Shown in pieces: positions 25,100 to 34,370 of a stretch of 64,000 nucleotides of DNA. A program made the translations under genes and the position numbers. The stretch is taken from positions 59,363 to 123,362 of the forward strand of contig QZDX01000013.1 in the NCBI GenBank assembly GCA_009917555.1, read 5' to 3'. The notes below the pieces were generated by a model that was given only the letters and a program-made list of their open reading frames with translations, was not told the DNA's origin and made no database searches. Source of the stretch: a bacterium 1XD21-13. GTDB lineage: Bacteria; Bacillota; Clostridia; Lachnospirales; Lachnospiraceae. Position 1 is the first letter of the stretch. Every line of letters begins with the position of its first letter.

Positions 25100-25128
25100 A
25101 TTATAGTCGATCTTTATCCGGTCCGCAA
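25100..25128 (-). promoter_or_regulatory. promoter for icd
   Basis: TTGCGG and TATAAT with a 17-base spacer on the minus strand, 49 bases upstream of the start codon. Confidence 0.65.
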
Positions 25129-25266
25129 GTTAAGTTTGCATAAAATATAATAGATAAATTATGATTGCTGCTGGAAAAAATTTAACCTTTATGTTACAAT
25201 ACGTTCAGTGTCTTCCTATGCACTGACGATAAAATATCATAATATATAAATAAAGGTGAGTGAAAA

Positions 25267-26211
25267 ATGCAGTATGAGTGGATGCCAATGTTGTCTATAT
25301 TATCTATAATATCCGGACTTGTTTTCGCAACTCTTCTTGGACTGATTCCAGCAACAATTGCAAAGAAAAAGGGGTATAGCTTCTGGCTGTGGTGGCTCTA
25401 TGGGTGGCTGTTGTTTGGTGTGGCAATTATTCATGTAATGTTTATTTCGGATAAGCAAGGTATGGAACAACAAAATGTGATACCTAAGGATAACCAAAGG
25501 GATCGTATTTATTCGTTGCTTGCAGGCTTGATTTTTTTGATTGTAAGTTCTTACTATATCATTCAAGGATTTCGTTATGGCTGGATTACGGAACTGGTTG
25601 AGGCACTTTACTGCGGAGCTTTGTTGGCCTTTACATGTGTCCTCCTTATCGGAAAACGGAATGCAGCAGTTTTTGCAACTACTGTCTTTTTTGCGCTGAT
25701 AAATCTACCAAACATACGTTTCGGCATCTATGGAGTGTTAAACAGTTATGGTGCTTTGCTTTTAGCCATATTAGCAGCAGGCAGCATGTTGCCTGCCTTA
25801 AAACCGAATGCCTACAAAATGGTAAAAAGAGCGTGGTTTCTGCCAGCTATTTATTTCTTTTTGGATTTTGCAGTCAGACAATCAACACTTGTGATTCTTG
25901 GTCTTTTCCATGAGGTCATTCTATTGCCTTCTACTCTTATGAAACTTCTGGAATTTATCGGTTTTTTTGTGATGGGGTTATGGTTTCAGGCATTTCCAAC
26001 AGGAGGTGAGACCCCAAAAGAGTCTGTCATAGAAATTTATACGGAATCTTATCTGAAAAATCAGACGGGAAGCCTTGGAAAGACCTCATTAGAAGTAACT
26101 GACTCTTTGAACACCTATCAGTCCCTTGTGGACTCCGGCCTAATGACAAAGGCAGAGTTTGAAGAAAAAAAGCGGCAGATGTTGGAAAAAAATAAAATAC
26201 ATCCTCTTTAA
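25267..26211 (+). CDS. multi-spanning membrane protein with C-terminal SHOCT-like segment
   Basis: A 314-residue protein with roughly seven hydrophobic segments before residue ~245, starting with an N-terminal pair (ILSIISGLVFATLLGLIPAT and WLWWLYGWLLFGVAIIHVMF). The last ~35 residues (LVDSGLMTKAEFEEKKRQML) look like a SHOCT helix pair, a short oligomerisation motif. ATG follows AAGGTGAG. Base composition is more AT-rich than its neighbours, suggesting acquisition. I do not recognise the membrane part. Confidence 0.75.
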   Translation: MQYEWMPMLSILSIISGLVFATLLGLIPATIAKKKGYSFWLWWLYGWLLFGVAIIHVMFISDKQGMEQQNVIPKDNQRDRIYSLLAGLIFLIVSSYYIIQGFRYGWITELVEALYCGALLAFTCVLLIGKRNAAVFATTVFFALINLPNIRFGIYGVLNSYGALLLAILAAGSMLPALKPNAYKMVKRAWFLPAIYFFLDFAVRQSTLVILGLFHEVILLPSTLMKLLEFIGFFVMGLWFQAFPTGGETPKESVIEIYTESYLKNQTGSLGKTSLEVTDSLNTYQSLVDSGLMTKAEFEEKKRQMLEKNKIHPL

Positions 26212-26252
26212 CCAAACAGATATACAAAAACTTATCCGTCTGTTTAAAGAGG
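26203..26252 (+). terminator. hairpin terminator after the SHOCT gene
   Basis: CCTCTTTAA-AAACAGA pairs with TCTGTTTAAAGAGG (two-base bulge), followed by ATATTTT. It overlaps the stop codon. Confidence 0.6.
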
Positions 26253-26333
26253 ATATTTTACAAAATAATTATTTATAGAGTTAGCAAAGTTTCAATTTCA
26301 ACAAGCTCTACATCTGGTTCATTTAAAAAAACA

Positions 26334-28028
26334 TCAAAACCTCCCCAACAATTGAAAACTTTTATACAGGTCCAAGGCACCATACCCCCAGGATCGGTTA
26401 GGATAAAGGTCCCTGGGATCCCGTCTGGCCCCCCGGATCATTAACTGCTTGATCTCAAAGGTCCCCATAGACGGGCGGTTATTCCGCACAATCCCCCATT
26501 CCAGGAGAAGTGCCGCCGCCCCCGCTGCTATGGCTGCCGCCGCACTGGTTCCCGTCAGGCAGGCAATCCGGTTTCCCGGCTCAAAGCCGCACACCTCCAC
26601 ACCGGGAGCCGCAATATCCGGCTTGATACGCCCTCTCCGGGTGTAACCCCGGCTGGACGCTATGTAGATGCTGTCATTCTGGACCTGATAGCCGGCCACT
26701 GCAATCGGTGTCTCCGCATTGGCCGGAGAAGTAAGGGTAATGTCCGGATTGGAATTGGGGAAAACAGTCCCCTCTGATATAAATCCCTTTACCGGAAGCC
26801 AGATGTTGTAAATACCGTGAATGATGCTCGTTCCGTACACTCTCAGTCTCCATACCCCCGGCGAGGGTGCGTACATACGAATCAGGATCAGTTCTTCTCC
26901 GCTGTTGGGATCCAGGGCCTGGAAATCAATATACACTACGGTCCGTTCAAAAATAAAATTATACTGCTGTCCCACCAGGCTTGAGCTTACCCGGGGAATC
27001 TCTTCTCCCGACGGTGAAATCATGGAGATGGCCAGAAGATCCGGCGTACTGCTCCAAAGCTCCATGGCAAGCCCGTATTCTCCCTCCGCAACACGAAGCT
27101 CCACCTCTTCATATGGACGGCCATCCTTGAGATTTCCGTAAAAATGATGTCCCTGGTTGGCTTCATTTCCTCCGGCAATCACTACACAACGACCGGATCG
27201 TGCCCCCACCGCATTGAGTGTGGCGGAAAGGGGTGTCGTCCCCTCGTGACCGCCCCGGTTGCTTCCAAGGGCAATGCAGAGAGCCAATGGCTTTTTTTCC
27301 CGAAAGGCCAGCTCGTTTAAGTAGCGGACACCCATCATAATGTCATTTTCCTGATAAGCCTCAGCATCCGGACGGACCATGTAGTACCGCATCAGACGCT
27401 TTTTGGCAGGCTTTAGCTTGACCACGGCCAGATCTGCCATGGGAGCCGCCCCCGTCCAGCCCCGGCTGTCGTCTACGCTTCCCGCCGCAATGCTGGCAAC
27501 CTGTGTGCCGTGTCCCGATTCATCCCTGGTTGGCACCACGGAAAATGGATCGTCACTTGCCAACGCCTGATTGATTTCTGCCTGACTATAAACGCTTCCG
27601 TAGCCGATTCCCTCCGGAAGACGGCCGCTCTGATCCGCCTGATCCCAGATCTCCAGAATCCGGGTGGTGCCGTCCATTTTTTTGAAGCAGTCGTTGGTGT
27701 AATCGATTCCCGTGTCAATGACACCGACAATCACGCCCTCCCCCCGAAGCTGTAGCACCGAATGCTCCAAAAGCTGCATAATGCCGCTTTTCTCCAGATT
27801 TTCATTCTCCAGAAGCGTGTAGAGAATGGGAAATACCTCATAGCTGTAGGGAAGCCGGTTCTGCTCCAGAATCCGTGACTCCACATAAAAGACAGCATAA
27901 AAATCATTGAGGATCTGTACACAGTACTGTGGATACAGTCGCTCAAGCTCTCTCACATTGTAATCGGACTTCCATATAAAATCCACGTACTCATCTGACA
28001 TAATCTTTTCTCTGCAATCCTCTGCCAT
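26334..28028 (-). CDS. subtilisin-like S8 family peptidase (Csp-like)
   Basis: A serine protease of about 560 residues with an intact triad: VIDTGIDYT (Asp), DESGHGTQVA (His) and LTGTSAAAAIAAGA (Ser). The layout (N-terminal ~100-residue prodomain, catalytic domain interrupted by a long jelly-roll-like insert) is that of clostridial Csp proteases, which process germination factors. No signal peptide. Start is uncertain: 28028 (GGGG nearby) or 28001; the frame is open to 28073. A TGTCCGC/GCGGACA hairpin lies just upstream. Confidence 0.85.
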   Translation of the reverse strand: MAEDCREKIMSDEYVDFIWKSDYNVRELERLYPQYCVQILNDFYAVFYVESRILEQNRLPYSYEVFPILYTLLENENLEKSGIMQLLEHSVLQLRGEGVIVGVIDTGIDYTNDCFKKMDGTTRILEIWDQADQSGRLPEGIGYGSVYSQAEINQALASDDPFSVVPTRDESGHGTQVASIAAGSVDDSRGWTGAAPMADLAVVKLKPAKKRLMRYYMVRPDAEAYQENDIMMGVRYLNELAFREKKPLALCIALGSNRGGHEGTTPLSATLNAVGARSGRCVVIAGGNEANQGHHFYGNLKDGRPYEEVELRVAEGEYGLAMELWSSTPDLLAISMISPSGEEIPRVSSSLVGQQYNFIFERTVVYIDFQALDPNSGEELILIRMYAPSPGVWRLRVYGTSIIHGIYNIWLPVKGFISEGTVFPNSNPDITLTSPANAETPIAVAGYQVQNDSIYIASSRGYTRRGRIKPDIAAPGVEVCGFEPGNRIACLTGTSAAAAIAAGAAALLLEWGIVRNNRPSMGTFEIKQLMIRGARRDPRDLYPNRSWGYGALDLYKSFQLLGRF

Positions 28029-28102
28029 AACCTGCCCCGTTTTTCCCTGTCCGCATTTTGCGGACAGTCTCACATTTTATTCTCTTTATCTTATTCTCCA
28101 AG

Positions 28103-28121
28103 CAGGTTATCCTATAACCTG
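28103..28121 (-). terminator. hairpin downstream of the LacI-type gene
   Basis: AGGTTAT and ATAACCT form a compact 7-8 bp stem with a three-base loop, without a T tract; weak terminator candidate. Nothing else is recognised between 28029 and 28168. Confidence 0.3.
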
Positions 28122-28168
28122 GCAAACGGAAACCTGGCGCATCTATGCTTGGCATTTGACTACTTCCT

Positions 28169-29227
28169 CTACATCGTGCATCCATGCTCTTCCATATATG
28201 CCTCAAGATTCGAACGCATTACCAGCTCTGGCTTAATGTGAATATGTTCTTTATCAATTTTTTCTCCAAGAATCCACTCTGCCAACATTCGAACAACTGT
28301 CCTTCCTTGCTTCTGGGGATTCTGGAATATAGAAGCTATAAGCAAATCCTTTTGCATATATGGAACCATTTCCTGATAAATATCATGCCCTATCACCTTT
28401 ACCTTTTCCTGCATTCCCATATTCTCTATGCACTTGCAAACACTGACTGAATCATAAGATGTCATATAAATTACATCCAATTCGGGATGTTCCGTAAGAA
28501 GCTGATGTGTACATTCATATGATTTTATATTACTATCATCATTTTCCAGAATATCTACAATCGTGATCCCATATCTTTTGCATTCTTCTTTAAATACTGT
28601 TAATATTTTCATATGATTCGCATGTCTGCTGCTTGTAGTAATAACACCTATATGCGCATTGCTTCCAAATTGAATATGTATCGTCTGGGCAACTATCTGG
28701 GCAATTACCTTTGTATTCGAATTCACAATGCTGATGTAAGGCAGCAGCTCTTTATCATCATTCATCCCAATAATCGGAATTTTCTTCTCTATAATATATT
28801 TTTTTAATGTATCTATATATGTCTCTATCATAAAACTAGATGCAAAAATAACACCATCTGCGCCATCTGCAATCATACGTTCAACACAATCATGTGCCTC
28901 CAACGTTGCCCTATTATCATGATATAGATATTTTTTCAATGTAATCTTGTAATCACTTAATCGCTCTGCTTCCTCTTCCATTCCTTTTATTACCATGTCC
29001 ATATACTGCGCAGGCTGTTGTGCTGTAATTACAGCTAAAGTAATACCGTTTTTTACCATAGCTCTAGCATGAAAATTAGGCTTATACCCCAATTCGTTAG
29101 CCTTATCCTTAATTGCCTGACGCAATTCATCGCTAACATTAGGCTGTCCGGTCAGTGCATTTGTCACTGTTGAAGCTGATACACCCATAATTTTGGATAT
29201 TTCTTTTATCGTTATCTTCTTCCCCAT
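28169..29227 (-). CDS. LacI family transcriptional regulator
   Basis: A 352-residue regulator with the N-terminal helix-turn-helix ITIKEISKIMGVSASTVTNAL and hinge, then a periplasmic-binding-protein-like sugar domain. ATG follows AAAGGGG. It appears intact and AT-rich. It probably controlled the sugar genes upstream on the same strand (cupin, two SDR, ABC permease), which are now broken. Confidence 0.93.
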   Translation of the reverse strand: MGKKITIKEISKIMGVSASTVTNALTGQPNVSDELRQAIKDKANELGYKPNFHARAMVKNGITLAVITAQQPAQYMDMVIKGMEEEAERLSDYKITLKKYLYHDNRATLEAHDCVERMIADGADGVIFASSFMIETYIDTLKKYIIEKKIPIIGMNDDKELLPYISIVNSNTKVIAQIVAQTIHIQFGSNAHIGVITTSSRHANHMKILTVFKEECKRYGITIVDILENDDSNIKSYECTHQLLTEHPELDVIYMTSYDSVSVCKCIENMGMQEKVKVIGHDIYQEMVPYMQKDLLIASIFQNPQKQGRTVVRMLAEWILGEKIDKEHIHIKPELVMRSNLEAYMEEHGCTM

Positions 29228-29240
29228 ATAACCCCTTTCT

Positions 29241-29543
29241 TCATTCTACTATTTTTACATTGTATACTCTCAGCATAATATAACCACACAATTTGAGTTC
29301 AATACCATCCCAAAATAATATTTTAAATATGAATGGAAAATAATAAAGCTCCGTCTCATCATGCACTCCTCCGCCTGTGCGATGACCGCCCTTTAAAATT
29401 CCCTCATTAATATTGATAACCGGGAAACCAGCCATCTCATCACCCGTCAACAATTTTGAGCTATACACCTCATCGCACGCAAAGGGCTCAAGATTCTCTG
29501 CATTAATTAATTTCCATTCCTTTTTTCCATACTTCTTTATCTC
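29241..29543 (-). pseudogene. remnant of a cupin-like protein
   Basis: The minus frame encodes EMAGFPVININEGILKGG followed by HRTGGGVHDETELYY, which resembles the first cupin metal motif. The frame has no ATG in a sensible place (a GGAG lies just before an ATA), and after ELYY the sequence loses family character. I read it as a truncated cupin of the LacI-controlled locus. Confidence 0.45.
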
Positions 29544-29557
29544 CTATCCTTTAAATT

Positions 29558-30223
29558 TTATTTGCCTGCACTATATCCGGCTGCCCATCCCCCATCAATA
29601 TTGATTAAGCATCCATTTACATAATTTGATTCTTTCTCAGCGAGATGCACAATCATTTCACCAATATCCGCCGGTACACATACCCTTTCAAGGGGAATAT
29701 GTTTCAGCATTTTATGCGTTGATTCTTGATCGGTATAAAATAATTCTCTAACGGACGGATTCATAGTTGAACCGGGAATTACTGCATTCACACAAATATC
29801 ATATTTACCATATTCAATTGCCATTCCACGTGTCATATTATGAATCAAAGCCTTGCAAACATTATATGCACACTGATTTCTCAGTCCCATATATAAACCG
29901 GTTACAGAACCAATATTAATGATACTGGCATTTTCACTTTCTTTTAGCATATCCAGGAGCACTTTGGTCATATGATATAATCCATCCAGGCAGATCTCTG
30001 TGACACGATCCCATGCTTCCTCAAAAGATTGTACATGGTTTTGAACAAAGGTTACTTCTAATTCCTATTTCTTTAACTCCTTTACCAGCTTCGTTCCTTT
30101 TTCTATAGAGGTTCCGGTAAAATAAACTCGCATTCCATGCTTTGCGGCAATCTCCACAGTAGCAGAACCTATTGCTCCCGTACCACCTGTAATCAGTATT
30201 ACACTTCTATTCTCTCTTCCCAT
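29558..30223 (-). pseudogene. short-chain dehydrogenase/reductase with in-frame TAG
   Basis: From ATG 30223 the frame gives VILITGGTGAIGSATVEIAA (NAD-binding Rossmann start), reaches a TAG at 30065-30067 (codon 53) and continues in frame to the catalytic AYNVCK and INIDGGWAAGYSAGK. About 30 residues before the catalytic region also seem to be missing (221 codons versus ~250). Without readthrough only the C-terminal 137 residues from 29971 could be made. Confidence 0.8.
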
Positions 30224-30224
30224 A

Positions 30225-30899
30225 TCAATACTCCCTCATGTAGCTAACAGAAAATGCATCGTCAAGCTTAATTACATTTCCAGTCTGTCCATATTTACTT
30301 GTAAGAGCAATATTTGCTATCTGCTCTCCCAATTTCTCACAGCAAAGAGCTTCATGTGTCGGGATATGAAGTAAAAGTTCCTCTTCGTTTTTCGTGTTTA
30401 TACCAACTTTGCCATCGTTATAGCCCACCGCTATACAATTTACAATCACCTGACTATCAGACAATTCCTCTGCCAGAACCTGTGTAAACATAATTGCAGC
30501 GGCATCACCTCCGCACACCAGCATGTTATCGCACAAAGGAAGGACTCCGCCAATAGAAGTAAGAAGTAAAATTTCCAAGTCTTTTCCAAGTCTCTCATTA
30601 ACAAAATATTTGCCAATGTCATACATATATTTGACGGTTTTCTACTTATAATCCTTCCAAGAATCCTCTGTCAGCTCTTCTAAGCTCTGTTTCTGAAATC
30701 TCGTTGGTGTAAATAAATCTACAATCAACAAGTCAATCTGATCCGAAAACATCCTACCTGCATTCTGTACTTTTTTAGAAGAATTCAACTCTTTATCCGA
30801 CAGATAAGTAAGTTTGCTTTCTTTCTCTAGTGCCTTTCTTACACTTTCAATCAGTGGATTTTCACCACCAATCAAAAGTATATTCTTTCTTTGTTTCAT
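30225..30899 (-). pseudogene. SDR-like protein with in-frame TAG
   Basis: ATG 30899 follows GAGG. NILLIGGENPLIESVRKAL looks like a degenerate SDR nucleotide site. A TAG at 30642-30644 (codon 86) interrupts the frame, which then continues to 30225 with MLVCGGDAAAIMFTQVLAEEL and a C-terminal SDR-like tail. The YxxxK catalytic pair is absent, so it may have been a non-enzymatic SDR partner even before interruption. It abuts the next SDR gene. Confidence 0.7.
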
Positions 30900-30992
30900 A
30901 AAACCCTCGCTTCCCATTCGTCTCCTACCCTCTACACACCGGATATCACCTGGTTTAAAAATTCTTACCCCTTTTATTATACTTTTTTTCCA

Positions 30993-31760
30993 TCATGCTT
31001 TGATTTTCCTGCTACCCCGATATTCAGATAATGCAACAATTACAATCAGCATAACCCCAAGAATTACCTCCTGAAGGAAAGCATTGATTCCCAGCATTGC
31101 GATTGCGCTGTTTAAGGAATTGATAATGAACAACCCGATGAAAACACCAATCAGATTTCCTGAACCGCCACTCATTTTAATACCACCAATGACACAAGTA
31201 GATACCACTATCATTTCCCAGCTTAATCCAATCTGAATGGAGCCCTGACCAATATATGCTGTATTTAATGAACCTGCAAGAGCTGCCAATAATTCTTTCC
31301 AAGCGTCTTTTCACGGCGTATTACATCAAAAATATTCTGATAATTTACATTTATTCGAAGAAGTGTGATTACATTATAGATAATACTCATGTTTACCTGC
31401 AACCCACAGCACGGACGCAAGGCCGATTAAAACGCCCACGATAACAAAGCACTGCATTTTTACTTTTTCAACCGGTATTCCGGCCATCCTTGCAACCTTT
31501 TTATTATCTCCCACAGCAAACACTCTACGGCCAAAGCTTGTTCTCTGTAAAACAAACTGTGCCACAAAGATTAAAACAATAAAGCTTAGAAATGCAATGG
31601 ATACACCAAAGAGTTTGTAAGAAAGGGTATCACAGTACTCCTTCACAAATGGCTGACCACATGAATAAATCGAAAGTGCTGCACCTGAATTCACGACTTT
31701 AGCCAAGCCCTTTGCAATATATTGCATACCAAGTGTCGCAATGAATACGGGAACATTCAA
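30993..31760 (-). pseudogene. ABC sugar permease (RbsC-like), truncated and interrupted
   Basis: Two segments in the same frame match the central and C-terminal parts of a ribose-type permease: FIATLGMQYIAKGLAKVVNSG to SFGRRVFAVGDNKKVARMAGI (31374-31760) and IVVSTCVIGGIKMSGGSGN (30993-31289). About 85 bases between them contain three stops, and the N-terminal ~100 residues are missing. No binding protein or ATPase gene is present. Confidence 0.85.
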
Positions 31761-32147
31761 TTTTCATTAAAAATCTCATTTGCCTTTTTCTACCATGCGA
31801 ACATACGAATCCGTTATTTAGATATCATTACATGAAATGACAGCAATCATTATTTGCCTGAATCAGAGAAGTAATGACACCAATAGCTGCTACCGGCTCA
31901 AATCCTTCTACCTGTTTTATAATTTACTTTTGTACATCTATTATCATATACATTACGCATCTAACATATCTCTTTCCTTTTTGAAGGAAAAAAGCCCTGC
32001 TTTCGCAGAGCTTTCCTGACGTTTTCTTTCAACTGCCTATGCAGTCTAGCCAGAATGCGGTAAACGTCAAACCCATTCAAAGCTCGTAAGGCACTGTCCT
32101 CTGACACAACACCTTATGTCAACGCTTTGACCGACACTCACATGCCC
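31761..32147. other. non-coding gap with nested hairpins
   Basis: No convincing gene in 387 bases. At 31990-32015 a GGAAA/TTTCC hairpin with CTGCTTTCGCAG at its tip is visible, followed at about 32018-32071 by a TGACGTTT/AAACGTCA stem enclosing ACTGCCTATGCAGT. The latter pair of nested hairpins could be a mobile-element end or a terminator for glgX. Confidence 0.4.
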
Positions 32148-34274
32148 TCACCCTGTCTTCCCCACCAAAACCATCACACTCCTGGGCTTCATAGCAAGGC
32201 TCCCTTTCACTGCTCTCCCTGGCCGTTGCTGCTCCTCCCAGGTATCCACCGCCACCTCCCAGTGCATATCTCTTGACAGAGCCGGAATTTCAATCTCAAG
32301 CTCCTCCCAATAGGCATTGGATGCCAGATAAACCACCTCCGGCCGCTGCCCTTTCTCCTGTCCCGCAAACATCACGCCAACATAATGGTCATAGTCCTCA
32401 AACCGATCCTTCCAGGGCTTTGCCCCGTGGAAGCTCACATCCGGAAAGCCCAGGGCCCCATTGCTCACATTGGTCCGCAGCACCCGATGGCTTTTGCGGA
32501 ACTGAATCATATACTGGAAAAACCGAAACATTCCCTGATGCTTAGAAAGCAGCCTCCAATCCAGCCAGGAGGTGAGATTGTCCTGACAGTAGGCATTGTT
32601 ATTGCCAAACTGGGAATTGCAGAACTCATCCCCAGCCAAAAACATGGGAATCCCCCGGCTGCACATAAGCATGGTAAAGGCATTGCGCATCAGCCGATAT
32701 CTCAGGGCCAGAATATCTGGATCCTGTGTCTCTCCCTCCACACCGCAGTTCCAGCTGTTGTTGTCATTGGCGCCGTCCGTATTATTCCAACCATTCTTTT
32801 CATTGTGCTTCTTGTTGTAGGAAAAAAGGTCATGCAGGGTAAAGCCGTCGTGACAGGTAATAAAGTTCACGGAAGCATTTTCCCTTGAAAGAGCTCCATA
32901 GATATCCTGGGAGCCGCTGAGTCGCTGGACTGCCGCCTGAGCCATTCCCGCATCTCCCTTCAGATACCGGCGCAGATCATCCCGGTAGCGCCCGTTCCAC
33001 TCTGCCCAGCGGTTCCAGGAAGGGAAGCTTCCCACCTGATACAAGCCGCCGGCATCCCAAGCCTCGGCAATCAGCTTCACGTCCCCTAAAATGGGGTCAA
33101 AGGCAAGGGACTGCAGAAGAGGCGGATTGCTCATAGGCGTCCCATCCTCATTTCGGGACAAAATAGAAGCCAAGTCAAAGCGGAAACCGTCCACCCGGTA
33201 GGTGGTCACCCAGTAGCGCAGGCAGTCCAGAATCATCTGCCGCACAATGGGATGGTTGCAGTTTAAGGCATTGCCGCAGCCGCTGAAATTGTAATACTTG
33301 CCGTCCGGGGTAAGCATATAATAAATATTGTTGTCAAAGCCCTTGAAGGAAAAGAAGGGGCCTTCCTCGTTGCCCTCAGCCGTATGATTAAACACCACAT
33401 CCAGATAGACCTCAATGCCGTTCTGGTTAAATTCCCGGATCAGGCTTTTCAGCTCATTGCCCTCCCGGTTGTACTCCGTGCTGGCCGTATAGCTGGTATT
33501 GGGGGCAAAAAAGCTCACCGTGTTATAGCCCCAGTAGTTATAGAGCTCCGTTCCATCCACCTTCCGGTAATCCTGCATCTCGTCAAACTCAAAAATCGGC
33601 ATGAGCTCCACCACATTGACCCCAAGCTCCTTTAAGTAGGGAAGCTTTTCCCTTAAGCCCGCAAAGGTGCCGGGCTTGAACACGCCGGAGGATTCATGCT
33701 TGGTAAAGCCTCGTACATGAAGCTCGTAGATAATCAGATCCTCCATGGGAAGAAGTGGTGCCTCCATGTCACCCCAGTCAAAATCATCCTTTACCACACG
33801 GGCCTTGTAATGCTTTTCCCGAGAGGTAGAGACTCCCCATCTGCTCTGTCCCGTCACCGCCTTGGCATAGGGGTCCAGAAGATACCGGTTCTTATCAAAA
33901 ATGAGACCCTTATCCGGATCATAGGGGCCGTCCACCCGGTACGCATACTCAAACTCCTCAATATTCAGCTTAAATACAATCATGGAATACACATTGCCGA
34001 TTCGGTAGTGCTGTGGAAAGGGAAGCACGGCAAAGGGCTCATCCTGCTCCCTTTTAAATAGAAGAAGCTCAATGGAGGTAGCCCCATGGGAATGAACCGT
34101 GAAGTTGACACCTCCTGGAATTGCCGTAGCCCCGTTAATCTCATAAAAACCGGGACGCACCTCAAAGCCGTCCACAAGGTCCATGGGGACCAGATGAATA
34201 CTGCGGGGAAGAATGACCTCCCTCACTGGTTCGTTGGTCTGCGGCGCCATGCGCCCTGTTCTACTTTCACCCAT
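32148..34274 (-). CDS. glgX: glycogen debranching enzyme (GlgX/isoamylase type, GH13)
   Basis: A 708-residue GH13 enzyme that hydrolyses alpha-1,6 branches of glycogen or limit dextrins. A CBM48-like N-terminal domain (FTVHSHGATSIELLLF) precedes the barrel; catalytic features are GFRFDLAS (nucleophile Asp), LIAEAWDAGG (acid/base Glu) and FITCHDGFTLHD. A YNYWGYN motif is typical of GlgX/isoamylase. Start follows AGGAGG by ten bases. No other glycogen genes adjoin it. Confidence 0.93.
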   Translation of the reverse strand: MGESRTGRMAPQTNEPVREVILPRSIHLVPMDLVDGFEVRPGFYEINGATAIPGGVNFTVHSHGATSIELLLFKREQDEPFAVLPFPQHYRIGNVYSMIVFKLNIEEFEYAYRVDGPYDPDKGLIFDKNRYLLDPYAKAVTGQSRWGVSTSREKHYKARVVKDDFDWGDMEAPLLPMEDLIIYELHVRGFTKHESSGVFKPGTFAGLREKLPYLKELGVNVVELMPIFEFDEMQDYRKVDGTELYNYWGYNTVSFFAPNTSYTASTEYNREGNELKSLIREFNQNGIEVYLDVVFNHTAEGNEEGPFFSFKGFDNNIYYMLTPDGKYYNFSGCGNALNCNHPIVRQMILDCLRYWVTTYRVDGFRFDLASILSRNEDGTPMSNPPLLQSLAFDPILGDVKLIAEAWDAGGLYQVGSFPSWNRWAEWNGRYRDDLRRYLKGDAGMAQAAVQRLSGSQDIYGALSRENASVNFITCHDGFTLHDLFSYNKKHNEKNGWNNTDGANDNNSWNCGVEGETQDPDILALRYRLMRNAFTMLMCSRGIPMFLAGDEFCNSQFGNNNAYCQDNLTSWLDWRLLSKHQGMFRFFQYMIQFRKSHRVLRTNVSNGALGFPDVSFHGAKPWKDRFEDYDHYVGVMFAGQEKGQRPEVVYLASNAYWEELEIEIPALSRDMHWEVAVDTWEEQQRPGRAVKGSLAMKPRSVMVLVGKTG

Positions 34275-34370
34275 ATATCAAATACCTCCTATTAAAGTCC
34301 CATAATATCTCGCCCCTTGACAGCCATTTCCCAAATCCGGTACAATAATACAACGAAAGGGGGCTGTCCC

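Noticed and set aside
28169..31760. Complete functional ABC sugar operon
   Set aside because: No binding protein or ATPase gene, and each structural gene carries stops or truncations.
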